Positions 43,373 through 53,054 of a stretch of DNA of 61,435 nucleotides are shown one piece after another. The DNA lies in contig JANQLS010000014.1 in NCBI GenBank assembly GCA_028280485.1, positions 1 through 61,435 on the forward strand. Direction: 5' to 3'. The first letter of the stretch is position 1; each line of letters begins with the position of its first letter. Position numbers and translations under genes: made by a program. This stretch comes from Planctomycetota bacterium. Lineage in GTDB: Bacteria; Planctomycetota; UBA8108; JACQVS01. The notes under the pieces are model-generated. The model was given only the letters and a program-made list of their open reading frames with translations, ran no database searches and had not been told where the DNA came from.

Positions 43373-44674
43373 CTATCTCTTCCCAATCGCGAACAAATGA
43401 TTCTCACCTCGAATATACAAGACCCCATTACTCATCGCAGGGGATGAATAACAATGCTCACCCAGTTTGTTTTTGCTTAAAACTTTAAACTCTTTTGAAG
43501 GCTTCACGACGGTAGTGATTCCTTTATCTGAAATAAAGAAAACGTTGCCTCCCGATGAAACTAAAGAAGCACTGTGCCCACCCCCTAATCGCTCCATCCA
43601 GTAGCGTTCTCCATCCTTTGCATTAAAGCAACTGGCGATGCCTTTGTCGGAGACCACTAAAAAGTAAGATCCCTCAACGATAGGAGAAGGAACATACGAT
43701 GCACCGCGCTTGGTTCTCCACGCGATGTGAGTATCAGTTACATTCCCTTTACCATCAGGTTTAATCGCTAAAATGTGTCGATCGGGAAATCCTCCGGTGA
43801 TGAAGAGATAATTTCCATCGTAAACCATCGAGGCTACGAATTGTTCGGTGGGTCCGTCGATCACCCAATGTCGCTTTCCGGTATTAGGATCGAAACTAGC
43901 CACCGATTTACTCCCCGAGAGAATCATCTGAGTTCTTCCATCGATCTCTCTGATAATGGGCGTCACATAGCTTCGAGTTTTGTTTTCACGGGGAGTACGC
44001 CAGCGAACGTCTCCGGTCTTTTTATCTAATGCTACAATGTAGGCTTCACCGTCGTGATCACCATTGATGATGACCATGTCTTTGTAGAGAACGGGGCAGC
44101 TGCAGAAACCGTGAGCGCTGAGGAAATCCCCCACCTTAACTTGCCATTTTTTATTCCCTTTAAAGTCGTACGCTCCTACGAGAATCTCACCCGGAGTAAT
44201 CGGACGTGGCGTTCCCACATTGGGAGCTGGGACCGTGCGACCATCGACTTCTAAAAAACAAATATAAATGAGCTTTCCATCCGTTGCAGGCGTGCTCGAA
44301 GCTCGGCTGTTCAATCGATGGATGGTTTCCAGAGGACCTTTGAAAATGGTCTTCTTCCAATTGAACTCACCCGTGGTTGCATCCATAGAAATAAGAAGAC
44401 GTTCTTTGGATTTCTCATCGCAACTCACCGTCAATAAAGTATTGTCCCAAATGATAGGTGAAGCGTGTCCCCTCCCAGGAAGTTTCACCTTCCAAAGGAT
44501 GTTCTTCCCGGATTCTCCGTTCCATTCGGTAGGAATCGGTTTTCCTTGACCCGTTCCATCTCCACGAGGCCCTCGCCAAATTGGCCAGTTTTGGGCATGA
44601 ACAGCCTCAGAGAGTCCCAATAAAGAAAAGGCGATGAGCCAAAGGAGGCTGGAAGTTCGGATGCTTAGGTTCAT
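43373..44674 (-). CDS. Exported PQQ-binding-like beta-propeller protein
   Basis: A 433-residue exported propeller with signal peptide (LLWLIAFSLLGLSEAVHA). The first blade has the planctomycete-type NWPIWRGPRGDGTGQG, followed by repeats of the PQQ/BamB kind (GKLIYICFLEVDG, KKWQVKVGD, IVALDKKTGDVRWRTP, SFDPNTGKRHWVIDGP, CFNAKDGERYWMERL). Such proteins are often structural or bind ligands; PQQ dependence is not shown by the sequence. It shares the palindrome-flanked interval 43271-44838 with no other gene. Confidence 0.88.
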   Translation of the reverse strand: MNLSIRTSSLLWLIAFSLLGLSEAVHAQNWPIWRGPRGDGTGQGKPIPTEWNGESGKNILWKVKLPGRGHASPIIWDNTLLTVSCDEKSKERLLISMDATTGEFNWKKTIFKGPLETIHRLNSRASSTPATDGKLIYICFLEVDGRTVPAPNVGTPRPITPGEILVGAYDFKGNKKWQVKVGDFLSAHGFCSCPVLYKDMVIINGDHDGEAYIVALDKKTGDVRWRTPRENKTRSYVTPIIREIDGRTQMILSGSKSVASFDPNTGKRHWVIDGPTEQFVASMVYDGNYLFITGGFPDRHILAIKPDGKGNVTDTHIAWRTKRGASYVPSPIVEGSYFLVVSDKGIASCFNAKDGERYWMERLGGGHSASLVSSGGNVFFISDKGITTVVKPSKEFKVLSKNKLGEHCYSSPAMSNGVLYIRGENHLFAIGKR

Positions 44675-44754
44675 GGGATGCTTAGTTCTATTTGAATTAA
44701 AGAAAACTCATCAAAATCGCCACCCACCAGGAGTGGTCGACATTTTCAAATACG

Positions 44755-44838
44755 GTTAACTAACCCGAAGCGCTAGCGAGGGAAAAAAACGCTTTAATAT
44801 TTCGTTGAACCCCTCGCTAGCGCTTCGGGCTAGTTAAC
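44755..44838. repeat. AGCCCGAAGCGCTAGCGAGG palindrome copy
   Basis: Left arm 44755-44782 (TTAACTAACCCGAAGCGC, one mismatch), right arm 44810-44838, with about 27 bases between. It lies in the 5' flank of the propeller gene and 3' of the beta-helix gene. Confidence 0.92.
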
Positions 44839-44898
44839 GGATTACCAAAATCTTTAAAGAAGTCTCTACAATTAGGTAAACTTAAAAAGCAAATCTAA

Positions 44899-46407
44899 CT
44901 ACTTCTTCAACAACTCTGGAATCTCAGTCCAAGGACGAGTTTCATTCCAGGTGTAGGCTCCTAAAGTAGGGACCTTTCCCGAAAAGGGTAGCCCAACATC
45001 GACTCCCTTTTCAATGATCCAACTCTCTTTTGACTTCGGTTGGTAAAACGGCCAGGGCTTTCTTCCTTCCCTTTTAAGCTCAGGAAGCTTTTCGACAAAG
45101 TTTCCATCGGGAACTCCGAGGACGTTGATTAACAAATTGTTTGCCGTAACGATCTTTTTGTCGACACCCCGTTTATCCGAAAAGAATCGACGAGGCTGAC
45201 TCCAAGCACAGATGAAAATATTGTTCTTCACCACCCAATTATTCAATCGCTCTCCCGAGTAAGCTCCGAGGATATTTCCGGATCTGTTCCCGGCATCGGC
45301 AAAGAAGACCGTGTTGTTATAAACAAAAATATTTTCGGCTAAACCCCTGTTCATCCAAATGAACGCTCGATCGACATTTTCGATGATGTTGTTGTGAATC
45401 CAGATGGGCCCATGATTCTTTCCGCCGTGGTGCGTGTAAACTCGACCATTTGTTTTTTTAATGTGAACGTAATTGTGGTTAAAGCGAAGATGATTCCTCG
45501 GGCCTTCAATGGTGTAGCTGTCGGTCAAATAGTTATCGTGAATCCAGAAGGAATATTTAAATCCGCGAGTCTTGGGATCGGCCCCGGGACCCCCTTTGGG
45601 AATCGAAATACATTTATTAGCGTAATTGTGATCGATCTCCACCCCGAATTCATTTTCATGAGCCGATTCGATGCTAAAGCCACCTTCCACTTCGATGTGA
45701 TTGTGATGGATGCGAACCCCCTCATGCCCGCCACCCTTATACCCGTAGCCTTTGCCGACCGTCGAGATGATCTTATTGTGGTGAATCTCTGAATGCTTCA
45801 ACCACTTGGTTCGAATGAGCCCGTTATGGAATCGACACTTTTCGGTACTCGCATTTTCGATGGTACTTTCACTCAATTCCACTTGGTTCGAATATTCGAT
45901 ATGAATACCCGCCCAACGAAATTCTCGAACGTGAAGGTTTTTCAGAGTGATCTTTTGAGATCGAGTGAAGAATAATCCTCCCCGAATCCGTCGATCTTTA
46001 GGACTCGAAATAATTAAGTTTTCAATTTTGTTTTTTGCGACCTTATTAAAGACGAAAAGGAAACCAGCTGAATCTTTGTCACTACAAGGATCTTCACTTA
46101 GGGGGAATGTCGTAGCTGCCCGAACTTCGGTAAACTGCTTCTTCCCTCTTCCTTTCCCAATAATTTTGATTCCACTCTTAACGACGATGGGTTTCGTTTC
46201 TTCAAAGACTCCTTGCCCCAATCGAATCAAATGATCACCGGCAGGAATTCGCTCAGCCGCATAAGCTAAGGTTCGCCATGATTTTTGAACCCGTGTGCCA
46301 TCTCGATCCGGATCATCTTTGCCCTCGTGGTTGACATAGAATATCTCTGCCTGGAGGACCGGAGAAACTGAAGTCAATAGAAGTAGTAAGTAGATTAAAT
46401 ACCGCAT
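44899..46407 (-). CDS. Exported right-handed parallel beta-helix protein
   Basis: 502 residues from the ATG at 46407, chosen since it opens directly into a signal peptide (RYLIYLLLLLTSVSPVLQA); a longer frame to 46473 adds 22 residues that run into the hairpin region. DUF1565-like start (IFYVNHEGKDD, then AAERIPAGDHLIRLGQGVF), then repeated beta-helix coils with 'SGIKIIGKGRG', 'NQVELSESTIENAS', 'HSEIHHNKI', 'IWIHNNIIENVDRAF' and 'NIFVYNNTVFF'. Such folds are common in polysaccharide lyases and binding proteins; catalytic residues could not be picked out by eye. The setting among sulfatases suggests polysaccharide handling. Confidence 0.85.
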   Translation of the reverse strand: MRYLIYLLLLLTSVSPVLQAEIFYVNHEGKDDPDRDGTRVQKSWRTLAYAAERIPAGDHLIRLGQGVFEETKPIVVKSGIKIIGKGRGKKQFTEVRAATTFPLSEDPCSDKDSAGFLFVFNKVAKNKIENLIISSPKDRRIRGGLFFTRSQKITLKNLHVREFRWAGIHIEYSNQVELSESTIENASTEKCRFHNGLIRTKWLKHSEIHHNKIISTVGKGYGYKGGGHEGVRIHHNHIEVEGGFSIESAHENEFGVEIDHNYANKCISIPKGGPGADPKTRGFKYSFWIHDNYLTDSYTIEGPRNHLRFNHNYVHIKKTNGRVYTHHGGKNHGPIWIHNNIIENVDRAFIWMNRGLAENIFVYNNTVFFADAGNRSGNILGAYSGERLNNWVVKNNIFICAWSQPRRFFSDKRGVDKKIVTANNLLINVLGVPDGNFVEKLPELKREGRKPWPFYQPKSKESWIIEKGVDVGLPFSGKVPTLGAYTWNETRPWTEIPELLKK

Positions 46408-46419
46408 CGTGATTTGAAG

Positions 46420-46445
46420 AAGGGCACCCCCGAGGGAGTGCCCTT
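46420..46445 (-). terminator. Hairpin, likely terminator of the oxidoreductase gene
   Basis: AAGGGCAC (46420-46427) pairs with GTGCCCTT (46438-46445), plus an inner CCC/GGG. The T-rich flank lies on the plus strand and not after the hairpin on the minus strand, so its activity for the minus-strand genes is uncertain. Confidence 0.5.
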
Positions 46446-46530
46446 TATTTGTTATCCAATTAATGATAGTCAAATCTCTGGCGAGGTTTGCTACGGGCGT
46501 GATTTGCTACGGGTAATATTTGTTACGAAA

Positions 46531-47931
46531 TTAGCTGAGTTTCCAGGGTTCTCTCATCTCAGGAGTGATGAGCTTATTCGCAGCTTCGTCGTTAACGAAG
46601 AGTTCCTTTTCGGGATCCCATTCCAAGGGACGTCCCAGCTTCATGGCAATATTGTTCAAGTGACAAATCGTTCCTGAACGGTGGCCAATTTCAGCGTGAG
46701 CGACGGGATTCTTTCTCGACTTGACGCTGTCGAGGAAATTGCGGTGATGACCGGGACTCCGTCCGAGATGGATTTCGCTTTCACCAATTTTTTCTTTAAG
46801 GAGATCGGGCGAGCTGGCACTTAAGCGACAACCGTGAACGTGAACAAAAACCCAACCTTCCGTACCTTCATACTTGAGTCCCCGCTGACCTTCACTCGTA
46901 CCGATCATGCTGATCCCATTCTTGAAGGTATTCACAAATTCATAATCCATGAAAGTATCGTAGAGGCCTTGGCCTTGATTTCCTTTTGCTTGGATCTTAA
47001 CGGGACCCGTTAAATCAGTTCCTAATCCCATTTGGGCTAAGTCGATCACGTGCGCTCCCCGATCGGTCATCTCTCCCCCACCGTGAGCGAGAACAAATCG
47101 CCACCAGAAGTGGGCGCAACCCGAGCGATAATCTTTCTTGGGGGTGTGACCCAGCCAAAAATCATAATCTAAAGTATCGGGAGTAGGTTCAGCTTTAGGC
47201 AAGCCTTTAACCGACATAACGTGCTTGTGATGCGGTTCCCCTAAGGGCATTTGAATGCGAATGGATTTTAGTTTTCCGATTCTGCCATTCAAGACTAACT
47301 CAGCCGCGTAACGTGAATTTCGATTCGAGCGCTCGTGACTTCCCGTTTGCAAAATTCGTCCGTTCTTTTTGACGGCTTCGACAACGGCTCGGCCTTCTCC
47401 GATAGAGTTCGTAAGAGGTTTTTCACAGTAGATATCTTTTTTAGCATTCGCGGCTGCGATCGAAGCTAATCCATGCCAATGATCTGGAGTAGCGATACTG
47501 ACGGCATCGATATCTCGAATCTTCAACAGGTCTCGAAAGTCTTTGAAGGATTGGCAGGCTTTAGATTTTTTACTAGCCTTGGAATAGTGCTTGTTTACCA
47601 ATTCACGGGCAGGTTCTCGCCCGGCAGTTCTTCCGCGATAATAGCGGCTCGATTTTTCCTCCACATCGGCCACTGCGATGACCTGAACATCGGGATTATT
47701 CATGAAGGTGCGCATGTTCGAAGTTCCTCTTCCTCCAACTCCGATACAGCCCATGACGATGCGGTCACTCGGTGCGGGCCGGGCTCCCAAGCCCAAGGCT
47801 TCCGAGGAAACCAACAAGGGGGCTCCGGCGGCGAGAGAGACAGTTGAAATCTTCTTTAGGAACCGTCGTCGGCTGACTTCATGAGTACTCTGACCCACAA
47901 AAAACTTGGGAGATCGATTTTTTTTCGACAT
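46531..47931 (-). CDS. Tat-exported Gfo/Idh/MocA family oxidoreductase (second)
   Basis: A 466-residue dehydrogenase-like protein. The twin-arginine signal is VSRRRFLKKISTVSLAAGAPLL (about residues 19-40), the Rossmann motif VMGCIGVGGRGTSNM, then IDAVSIATPDHWHGL, IYCEKPLTNSI with the catalytic-region Lys, and FWWRFVLAHGGGEMTDRGAHVIDL. GAGGTGG seven bases upstream supports the ATG at 47931. Its sulfatase and beta-helix neighbours imply a role in sugar breakdown outside the cytoplasm (inference). It is distinct from the first oxidoreductase at 31106. Confidence 0.92.
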   Translation of the reverse strand: MSKKNRSPKFFVGQSTHEVSRRRFLKKISTVSLAAGAPLLVSSEALGLGARPAPSDRIVMGCIGVGGRGTSNMRTFMNNPDVQVIAVADVEEKSSRYYRGRTAGREPARELVNKHYSKASKKSKACQSFKDFRDLLKIRDIDAVSIATPDHWHGLASIAAANAKKDIYCEKPLTNSIGEGRAVVEAVKKNGRILQTGSHERSNRNSRYAAELVLNGRIGKLKSIRIQMPLGEPHHKHVMSVKGLPKAEPTPDTLDYDFWLGHTPKKDYRSGCAHFWWRFVLAHGGGEMTDRGAHVIDLAQMGLGTDLTGPVKIQAKGNQGQGLYDTFMDYEFVNTFKNGISMIGTSEGQRGLKYEGTEGWVFVHVHGCRLSASSPDLLKEKIGESEIHLGRSPGHHRNFLDSVKSRKNPVAHAEIGHRSGTICHLNNIAMKLGRPLEWDPEKELFVNDEAANKLITPEMREPWKLS

Positions 47932-48244
47932 TTCAATACCACCTCGAGTGGAAGGTTGAATCGTAAAGTTCAGTATTGACTTTTAAGAAGAGCTCTTAAA
48001 AAGCGAAGAGATTATATTTTAACTGAATTTCATCATACTCAGATCGCCCCTTAGAAGCAATTCGACATTCCCCAGTTCGGGAGAATCCCGCTCCGTGAGG
48101 CTGGATCCGAGGAGGAGAAAGAGATAACATCGATGGCTTGATTGTCTGTCTGGATGGGGTTTAGGAGCCAACTCTTAGGATTGGAAATTGAAGAGAACTC
48201 TAAATCCCGAGTCAAAAGGGCATTGAGACCAGGATATTTTCTTT
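47932..48244. other. Divergent intergenic region
   Basis: 313 bases between the oxidoreductase (minus) and the PhyH gene (plus). It should contain both promoters. No repeat or RNA element was recognised, and no promoter boxes could be assigned safely. Confidence 0.45.
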
Positions 48245-49072
48245 ATGATTGATGAAAATCAAATTTCTCAATTTCATGCGGATGGATATGTACACGCCAA
48301 AAGTTTCTTTGACGCCGAAGAGATCGACCTTCTTCGCCGAAGTGCCAAGGAAGACCGCACTCTAGATAACAAATCTTACGGCAAAGAAGATGGTGAAGGG
48401 GGAACGGTTCGTCTTTCTTTATGGAACCATCCGGGTCAAGGCATTTACGGCACGATCGCACGATGCGAAAAACTGGTGCATTCCGTACAAGCTCTCCTCG
48501 ACGATGAACCCTATCACTACCATTCCAAGATGATCATGAAAGACCCGAAGATCGGCGGAGCTTGGACTTGGCATCAAGATTACGGGTACTGGTATCAAAA
48601 TGGAATTTTGACTCCCAATATGGTCAGTGCGTTCATCGCCGTCGACCCGGCTACCCGCGAGAACGGTTGCCTTCAAGTGATTCGAAGTTCCCATCTCTGT
48701 GGTCGAATCGAACACATATTAACGGGAGATCAAGCGGGAGCCGATACCGAAAGAGTGGATGAAATTTTGAAACGAATGGAACATCTCTACGTGGAGATGG
48801 ATCCAGGTGACGTTCTATTCTTTCATTCCAACTTACTTCATCGCAGCGATCGCAATCGCTCAGACAATCCCCGCTGGTCGATGATCTGCTGTTACAATTC
48901 AAAAAAGAACGATCCCTACAAGGAATCGCATCACCCGAGGTACACCCCCCTGGAGGTCGTCCCGGACTCCAGAATTAAAGAAGTCGGAATCAAAAGGTTT
49001 GAAGATGACTCAAGCGATGTCGCTTGGCTCGATCCCGCCGAAGATGAGAGTGCAAAATCTTTAGATTCGTAA
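48245..49072 (+). CDS. Phytanoyl-CoA dioxygenase (PhyH) family protein
   Basis: A 275-residue Fe(II)/2-oxoglutarate oxygenase-like protein. The iron-binding triad is visible: H110 and D112 in WTWHQDYGYW, and H199 in FFHSNLLHRSDRN, with R210 a likely 2-oxoglutarate ligand (NPRWSMICCY). It opens with the family's IDENQISQFHADGYVHAKSF. In planctomycetes such enzymes often sit in sulfatase-rich loci, but the substrate is unknown. It starts a plus-strand run with the three genes that follow (39 bases to the next). Confidence 0.9.
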   Translation: MIDENQISQFHADGYVHAKSFFDAEEIDLLRRSAKEDRTLDNKSYGKEDGEGGTVRLSLWNHPGQGIYGTIARCEKLVHSVQALLDDEPYHYHSKMIMKDPKIGGAWTWHQDYGYWYQNGILTPNMVSAFIAVDPATRENGCLQVIRSSHLCGRIEHILTGDQAGADTERVDEILKRMEHLYVEMDPGDVLFFHSNLLHRSDRNRSDNPRWSMICCYNSKKNDPYKESHHPRYTPLEVVPDSRIKEVGIKRFEDDSSDVAWLDPAEDESAKSLDS

Positions 49073-49111
49073 AAATAGTCAACGCAATAAGGCAAACGAG
49101 TATCAATTACC

Positions 49112-49852
49112 ATGAATAACTGGCTCACCCTAAAAAAAGCAACTTGGACGGTAGTAGGCTTGTTGAGTATTGTCATTCTCAATTTCAGCTTCGCCCAACC
49201 GGAAAAAGATTCTAAGTTTTACGACCCCGTCATTCGTAAGGTCGAAGGCTGGACGATTAAAATCGATCCAAAGCTCCTGCTTGAAGAGAACAAAAAAGTT
49301 CACGACTTAGCCTTCAAGGCTTTAGCGAATCACCTTCAAAGAGTCGAGTTCATCGTTCCCGAGAAGCCTTTAGCTAAATTGAAGAAACTCCCCATCTGGA
49401 TCGAATACAACAACCCGGTGCTGAGTAATATGCAATACCATCCCGGAAAAGGATGGTTAGTGCGGAACGGTCACGACCCTCGTTTGGTTAAACACGTTCA
49501 TTTACCCCGAGCTAAAAACCTTTACGATCCAAAGATGTGGGCCAAGCATCCCTACGTCGTCCTTCACGAACTCGCTCACTCCTATCACGATCAGTATTTA
49601 GATTTTAACAATAAAGAAATCGAAAAGGTCTTCCAGAAGGTCAAAGCTGCTGGGATCTACGACAAGGTCTTAGCTCATTCGGGTCGAATGGTAAAACACT
49701 ACGCGCTCTCAAACGCCAAAGAATACTTCGCAGAGTCGACGGAGGCCTATTTTGGGGTCAACGATTTCTATCCTTTCGTAAGAGCTGAACTCCAGCGACA
49801 CGATCCTGACATGTATCAACTCATGAGGAAGTTTTGGGGAGATATTCGATGA
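49112..49852 (+). CDS. Exported metallopeptidase-like protein with HELAH motif
   Basis: A 246-residue exported protein: signal or anchor at 10-28 (ATWTVVGLLSIVILNFSFAQ). The zinc site is H152-E-L-A-H156 in VLHELAHSYHDQYLDF, and a likely third ligand lies in EYFAESTEAYFG (about 214-225), a helix with an E-x-x-A-E pattern like ATLF-like or gluzincin-type peptidases. No known family can be named with certainty. Its end overlaps the next sulfatase gene by four bases (ATGA), so the two are translationally coupled. It may trim a glycoprotein or proteoglycan core together with the sulfatases (inference). Confidence 0.75.
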   Translation: MNNWLTLKKATWTVVGLLSIVILNFSFAQPEKDSKFYDPVIRKVEGWTIKIDPKLLLEENKKVHDLAFKALANHLQRVEFIVPEKPLAKLKKLPIWIEYNNPVLSNMQYHPGKGWLVRNGHDPRLVKHVHLPRAKNLYDPKMWAKHPYVVLHELAHSYHDQYLDFNNKEIEKVFQKVKAAGIYDKVLAHSGRMVKHYALSNAKEYFAESTEAYFGVNDFYPFVRAELQRHDPDMYQLMRKFWGDIR

Positions 49853-51507
49853 GTTCGCCTGGTTCTCTTCGCTCGTTGATGCACAAAGTTATCATCGCAG
49901 CTTTATTTCTTTCTGCCTTCGTTTCAATTGAGTTAGCAGGAGCAAAAGAAAAATCTTCCATTCGTCGCCCCAATATTTTTATCGCAATCAGTGACGATCA
50001 ATCTTGGCCGCACGCTTCGGCTTACGGCTCGAAGATGGTATCGACCCCACACTTTGATCGCATCGCCAAAGAAGGGGTTTTATTCAATAATGCCTTTAGC
50101 CCATCCCCCGGCTGCAGCCCTTCGAGAGCGGCTTTTTTAACGGGAAGGAACACTTGGCAAATCGAGCATGCGGGGACGCACGCGAGCTTCTTTGATCCCA
50201 AATACGAAACTTTCCCCGATCGATTACAAAAGGCCGGCTACGTCATCGGTTCGACCGGCAAGGCTTGGGGGCCCGGTAACTGGAAAAAGTTAGGCCGCAC
50301 TTACAATCCGGCTGGCCCCTCATTCTCTTCGAAAGGATCGGAAGGTAAGTGGAAAGGCTATTCAGCGGGTTTCAAGCGTTTCTTAAATAAGCGCCCCAAA
50401 GATAAACCCTTTTGTTTTTGGTTTGGAAGCTCGGATCCCCATCGCGCTTTTAAAAAGGGCGCGGGCCTAGAGAAGGGGAAAACCTTAAAACAAGCGGAAG
50501 TTCCTTCCTTTCTTCCCGACACCGATGAAATACGAAACGATCTTCTCGATTACACCTTCGAAGTCGAACGCTTCGATGACGATTTAGGGAAGATGATCCA
50601 ACTTTTAGAAGAAGCTGGGGAACTCGACAACACCTTCATCATCGTTACCTCTGACAATGGCATGGCCTTCCCGAGGGCCAAAGCGAATTGTTACGAATAC
50701 GGAACGCACGTTCCCTTAGCGATTCGCTGGGGCAAACAAATTTCTACAGGAAGAGTCGTCGATGATTTAGTGGGATTCACCGACCTCACTCGCACCATCT
50801 ACGAAATCAGCGGAGCTGAAACTCCCACCGCCTTTCCCCTTTCCGGAAAGAGCATTTTAGAAATCCTCAAGTCCTCTAAAAGTGGCCTTGTCGAGCCCCA
50901 GCGCTCAGAAGTCTTCTTTGCGAGAGAACGTCACTCCTCTTCGAGGTACCGCACTTTAGGTTACCCCCAACGAGCTCTAAGAACGCACCGCTACCTCTAC
51001 ATCAAAAACTTTAAATCCGAAAGATGGCCCGCAGGACCGGCCCAGAAATTCGATTCGGCCCAATTTGACGATGCGGGAAAAATGGTTCTTTGGAAATTGG
51101 GTGCAGCGTTCGGAGGATTCCACGATATCGATGCTTGCCCAACCTTGACCTATCTGATTAAAAATCGAGAAAACTCCAAAGTCGGGCACTTCTTAAAAAT
51201 CGCAACAGAGAAGAGGCCCTCTGAAGAGCTCTTCGATATTGTTAAAGATCCTGGATGTCTCAACAACCTCATCGACAAAGATGAGTTTAAAGAGACCGGC
51301 TCAAAGCTCCGCCAAAGCTTACTGAACTATCTCAAGTCAACGGGCGATGCCCGAGTCACAGGAAAAGGGGATGTTTGGGAGACCTACCCCCGAGTCAGTC
51401 GACTTCGCTGGTTTCCGACGCCGCGATGGGCGAAGCAAAATCCCATGCTCGTCCCTAAGCAAGAGTGGCTAGAAGCTCGTCGCCCTCGAAAAAAATCAAA
51501 GAAATAG
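49849..51507 (+). CDS. Sulfatase (heparan N-sulfatase-like)
   Basis: 552 residues from the ATG of the ATGA overlap at 49849 (GGGGAGA just upstream; another ATG ten codons on at 49879 also leads straight into the signal peptide HKVIIAALFLSAFVS). Metal ligands are D49-D50 (AISDDQSWPHAS) and the formylglycine Cys is C89 in CSPSRAAFLTGR, a canonical C-x-P-x-R. The SDDQSW pattern, together with TFIIVTSDNGMAF and the shorter KANCYEYGTHVPL substitute for KADxWEGG, fits the sulfamidase-like S1 subfamily. The C-terminus is Lys/Arg-rich. Middle gene of the PhyH-peptidase-sulfatase-sulfatase run. Confidence 0.92.
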   Translation: MSSPGSLRSLMHKVIIAALFLSAFVSIELAGAKEKSSIRRPNIFIAISDDQSWPHASAYGSKMVSTPHFDRIAKEGVLFNNAFSPSPGCSPSRAAFLTGRNTWQIEHAGTHASFFDPKYETFPDRLQKAGYVIGSTGKAWGPGNWKKLGRTYNPAGPSFSSKGSEGKWKGYSAGFKRFLNKRPKDKPFCFWFGSSDPHRAFKKGAGLEKGKTLKQAEVPSFLPDTDEIRNDLLDYTFEVERFDDDLGKMIQLLEEAGELDNTFIIVTSDNGMAFPRAKANCYEYGTHVPLAIRWGKQISTGRVVDDLVGFTDLTRTIYEISGAETPTAFPLSGKSILEILKSSKSGLVEPQRSEVFFARERHSSSRYRTLGYPQRALRTHRYLYIKNFKSERWPAGPAQKFDSAQFDDAGKMVLWKLGAAFGGFHDIDACPTLTYLIKNRENSKVGHFLKIATEKRPSEELFDIVKDPGCLNNLIDKDEFKETGSKLRQSLLNYLKSTGDARVTGKGDVWETYPRVSRLRWFPTPRWAKQNPMLVPKQEWLEARRPRKKSKK

Positions 51508-51525
51508 TTTTTAACAAAGGCAATC

Positions 51526-53049
51526 ATGAGAAACCGAATTCAACTCTTAACCTACGTCTTCATCTTCACTCTTTCACTGAGTTCTCTTAGTTTCGTTCTA
51601 AGCGATGATCGCCCCAACATCGTCCTGATTTTGGCAGACGATATGGGCTACGGAGATATCCAAGCCTACAACAAGGCTTCAAAAATCCCGACTCCCCATC
51701 TAAACAGCCTGGCCCGCGATGGCATGTTGTTTACAGATGCCCATTCTCCTTCGGCTGTTTGTACTCCCACTCGCTATGCCCTCTTGACGGGGCGCTACTG
51801 TTGGCGATCGAAACTCAAGCGAGGAGTCTTAGGAGGCTACAGCAAACCTCTAATTGAAAAAGGTCGCTCGACAATGGCGGACCTCCTCAAGAAAAAAGGC
51901 TACAACACCGGCATGGTAGGTAAATGGCATCTGGGGATGGATTTACCTCTCCTTCCCAAAAGTGATAAAAAGAAACTAACGAAATGGCAAGGAGACCCCG
52001 GAATCGATTTCAAGGGAACGATTACCGACGGTCCCACTCATCATGGCTTTGATTATTTCTTTGGCATCAGCGCTTCATTAGATATGGCGCCCTATGTGTA
52101 CATCAGAAACGATCGTTTCACACAATTGCCAACGGAACAACAAAAAGCAATTCCGTTCCCCTATTTCATTCGGACGGGTCCAAAGGCGAAAGACTTTATC
52201 GTGGAAGAAGTCTTAGATCGCTTGACCGACGAGGCGACCGAGTTTATTAAAAGTCGATCTAAAAAGGATGAGCCTTATTTTCTCTATATGCCTCTCACCG
52301 CTCCCCACAAACCCACCCAGCCTCATCCCCGATTCAAGGGAAAAACCCAGCTGGGTGAATACGGTGATTTTGTTCTTCAAGTCGATGATTCAGTCGGAAG
52401 GGTACTCAAGGCGATCGAAGAGAGTGGCGAACGGGATAAGACATTGGTGATCTATTCTTCAGATAACGGATCTTACATGTATCGCATCAGTGACGATTCG
52501 AAGAGCGATCACGTCACCAACCGTAAAGAGCAAAAGTATAAAGCTTCCTCCCACCTGGCAAATGGCGTTCTTCGAGGCACTAAGGCCGATGTTTGGGAAG
52601 CAGGACATCGAGTTCCCTTCCTCGTCCGTTGGCCGGAAAAGATTAAAAAAGGATCTCAAAGTAAAGTGACCGTCTGCTTAACGGATCTTTACGCAACATT
52701 TGCCGAAATCAATAAATTGAAATTGAGTTCGACTGAAGCTGAAGATAGCTTTTCGCTGCTCGAAAATTTCAAAGGAAATGAAACCGACAGAGGGGCCCCG
52801 GTCGTGAACCATTCCATCAGCGGTATGTTCGCTATCCGGGAAGGGAAGTGGAAACTCGTTTTAGGCACGGGTTCAGGAGGACGAGAACACCCTCGTGGCA
52901 AACCCTTTCAGAAGCCCTATAAACTCTTCGATTTAGACAAGGACCTCGAAGAGAAGAATGATGTGGCCTCAGAAAATCCAACGGTTGTCGAACGATTGAG
53001 TATCAAAATGGATGCCATTCGAAGATCGGGGCGAAGCGTAAATCGATAA
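51526..53049 (+). CDS. Sulfatase (arylsulfatase A-like)
   Basis: A 507-residue exported S1 sulfatase with signal peptide (LLTYVFIFTLSLSSLSFVLS). D38-D39 in ILADDMGYGD bind metal, and the formylglycine Cys is C79 in CTPTRYALLTGRY, canonical. GKWHLGMD, LVIYSSDNGSYM and KADVWEAGHRVPF are intact. It lies 18 bases after the previous sulfatase, so it is probably in the same operon. By eye it is close to the sulfatase at 41750, which has the altered Cys motif. It ends before a pair of intergenic repeats. Confidence 0.93.
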   Translation: MRNRIQLLTYVFIFTLSLSSLSFVLSDDRPNIVLILADDMGYGDIQAYNKASKIPTPHLNSLARDGMLFTDAHSPSAVCTPTRYALLTGRYCWRSKLKRGVLGGYSKPLIEKGRSTMADLLKKKGYNTGMVGKWHLGMDLPLLPKSDKKKLTKWQGDPGIDFKGTITDGPTHHGFDYFFGISASLDMAPYVYIRNDRFTQLPTEQQKAIPFPYFIRTGPKAKDFIVEEVLDRLTDEATEFIKSRSKKDEPYFLYMPLTAPHKPTQPHPRFKGKTQLGEYGDFVLQVDDSVGRVLKAIEESGERDKTLVIYSSDNGSYMYRISDDSKSDHVTNRKEQKYKASSHLANGVLRGTKADVWEAGHRVPFLVRWPEKIKKGSQSKVTVCLTDLYATFAEINKLKLSSTEAEDSFSLLENFKGNETDRGAPVVNHSISGMFAIREGKWKLVLGTGSGGREHPRGKPFQKPYKLFDLDKDLEEKNDVASENPTVVERLSIKMDAIRRSGRSVNR

Positions 53050-53054
53050 TGATC

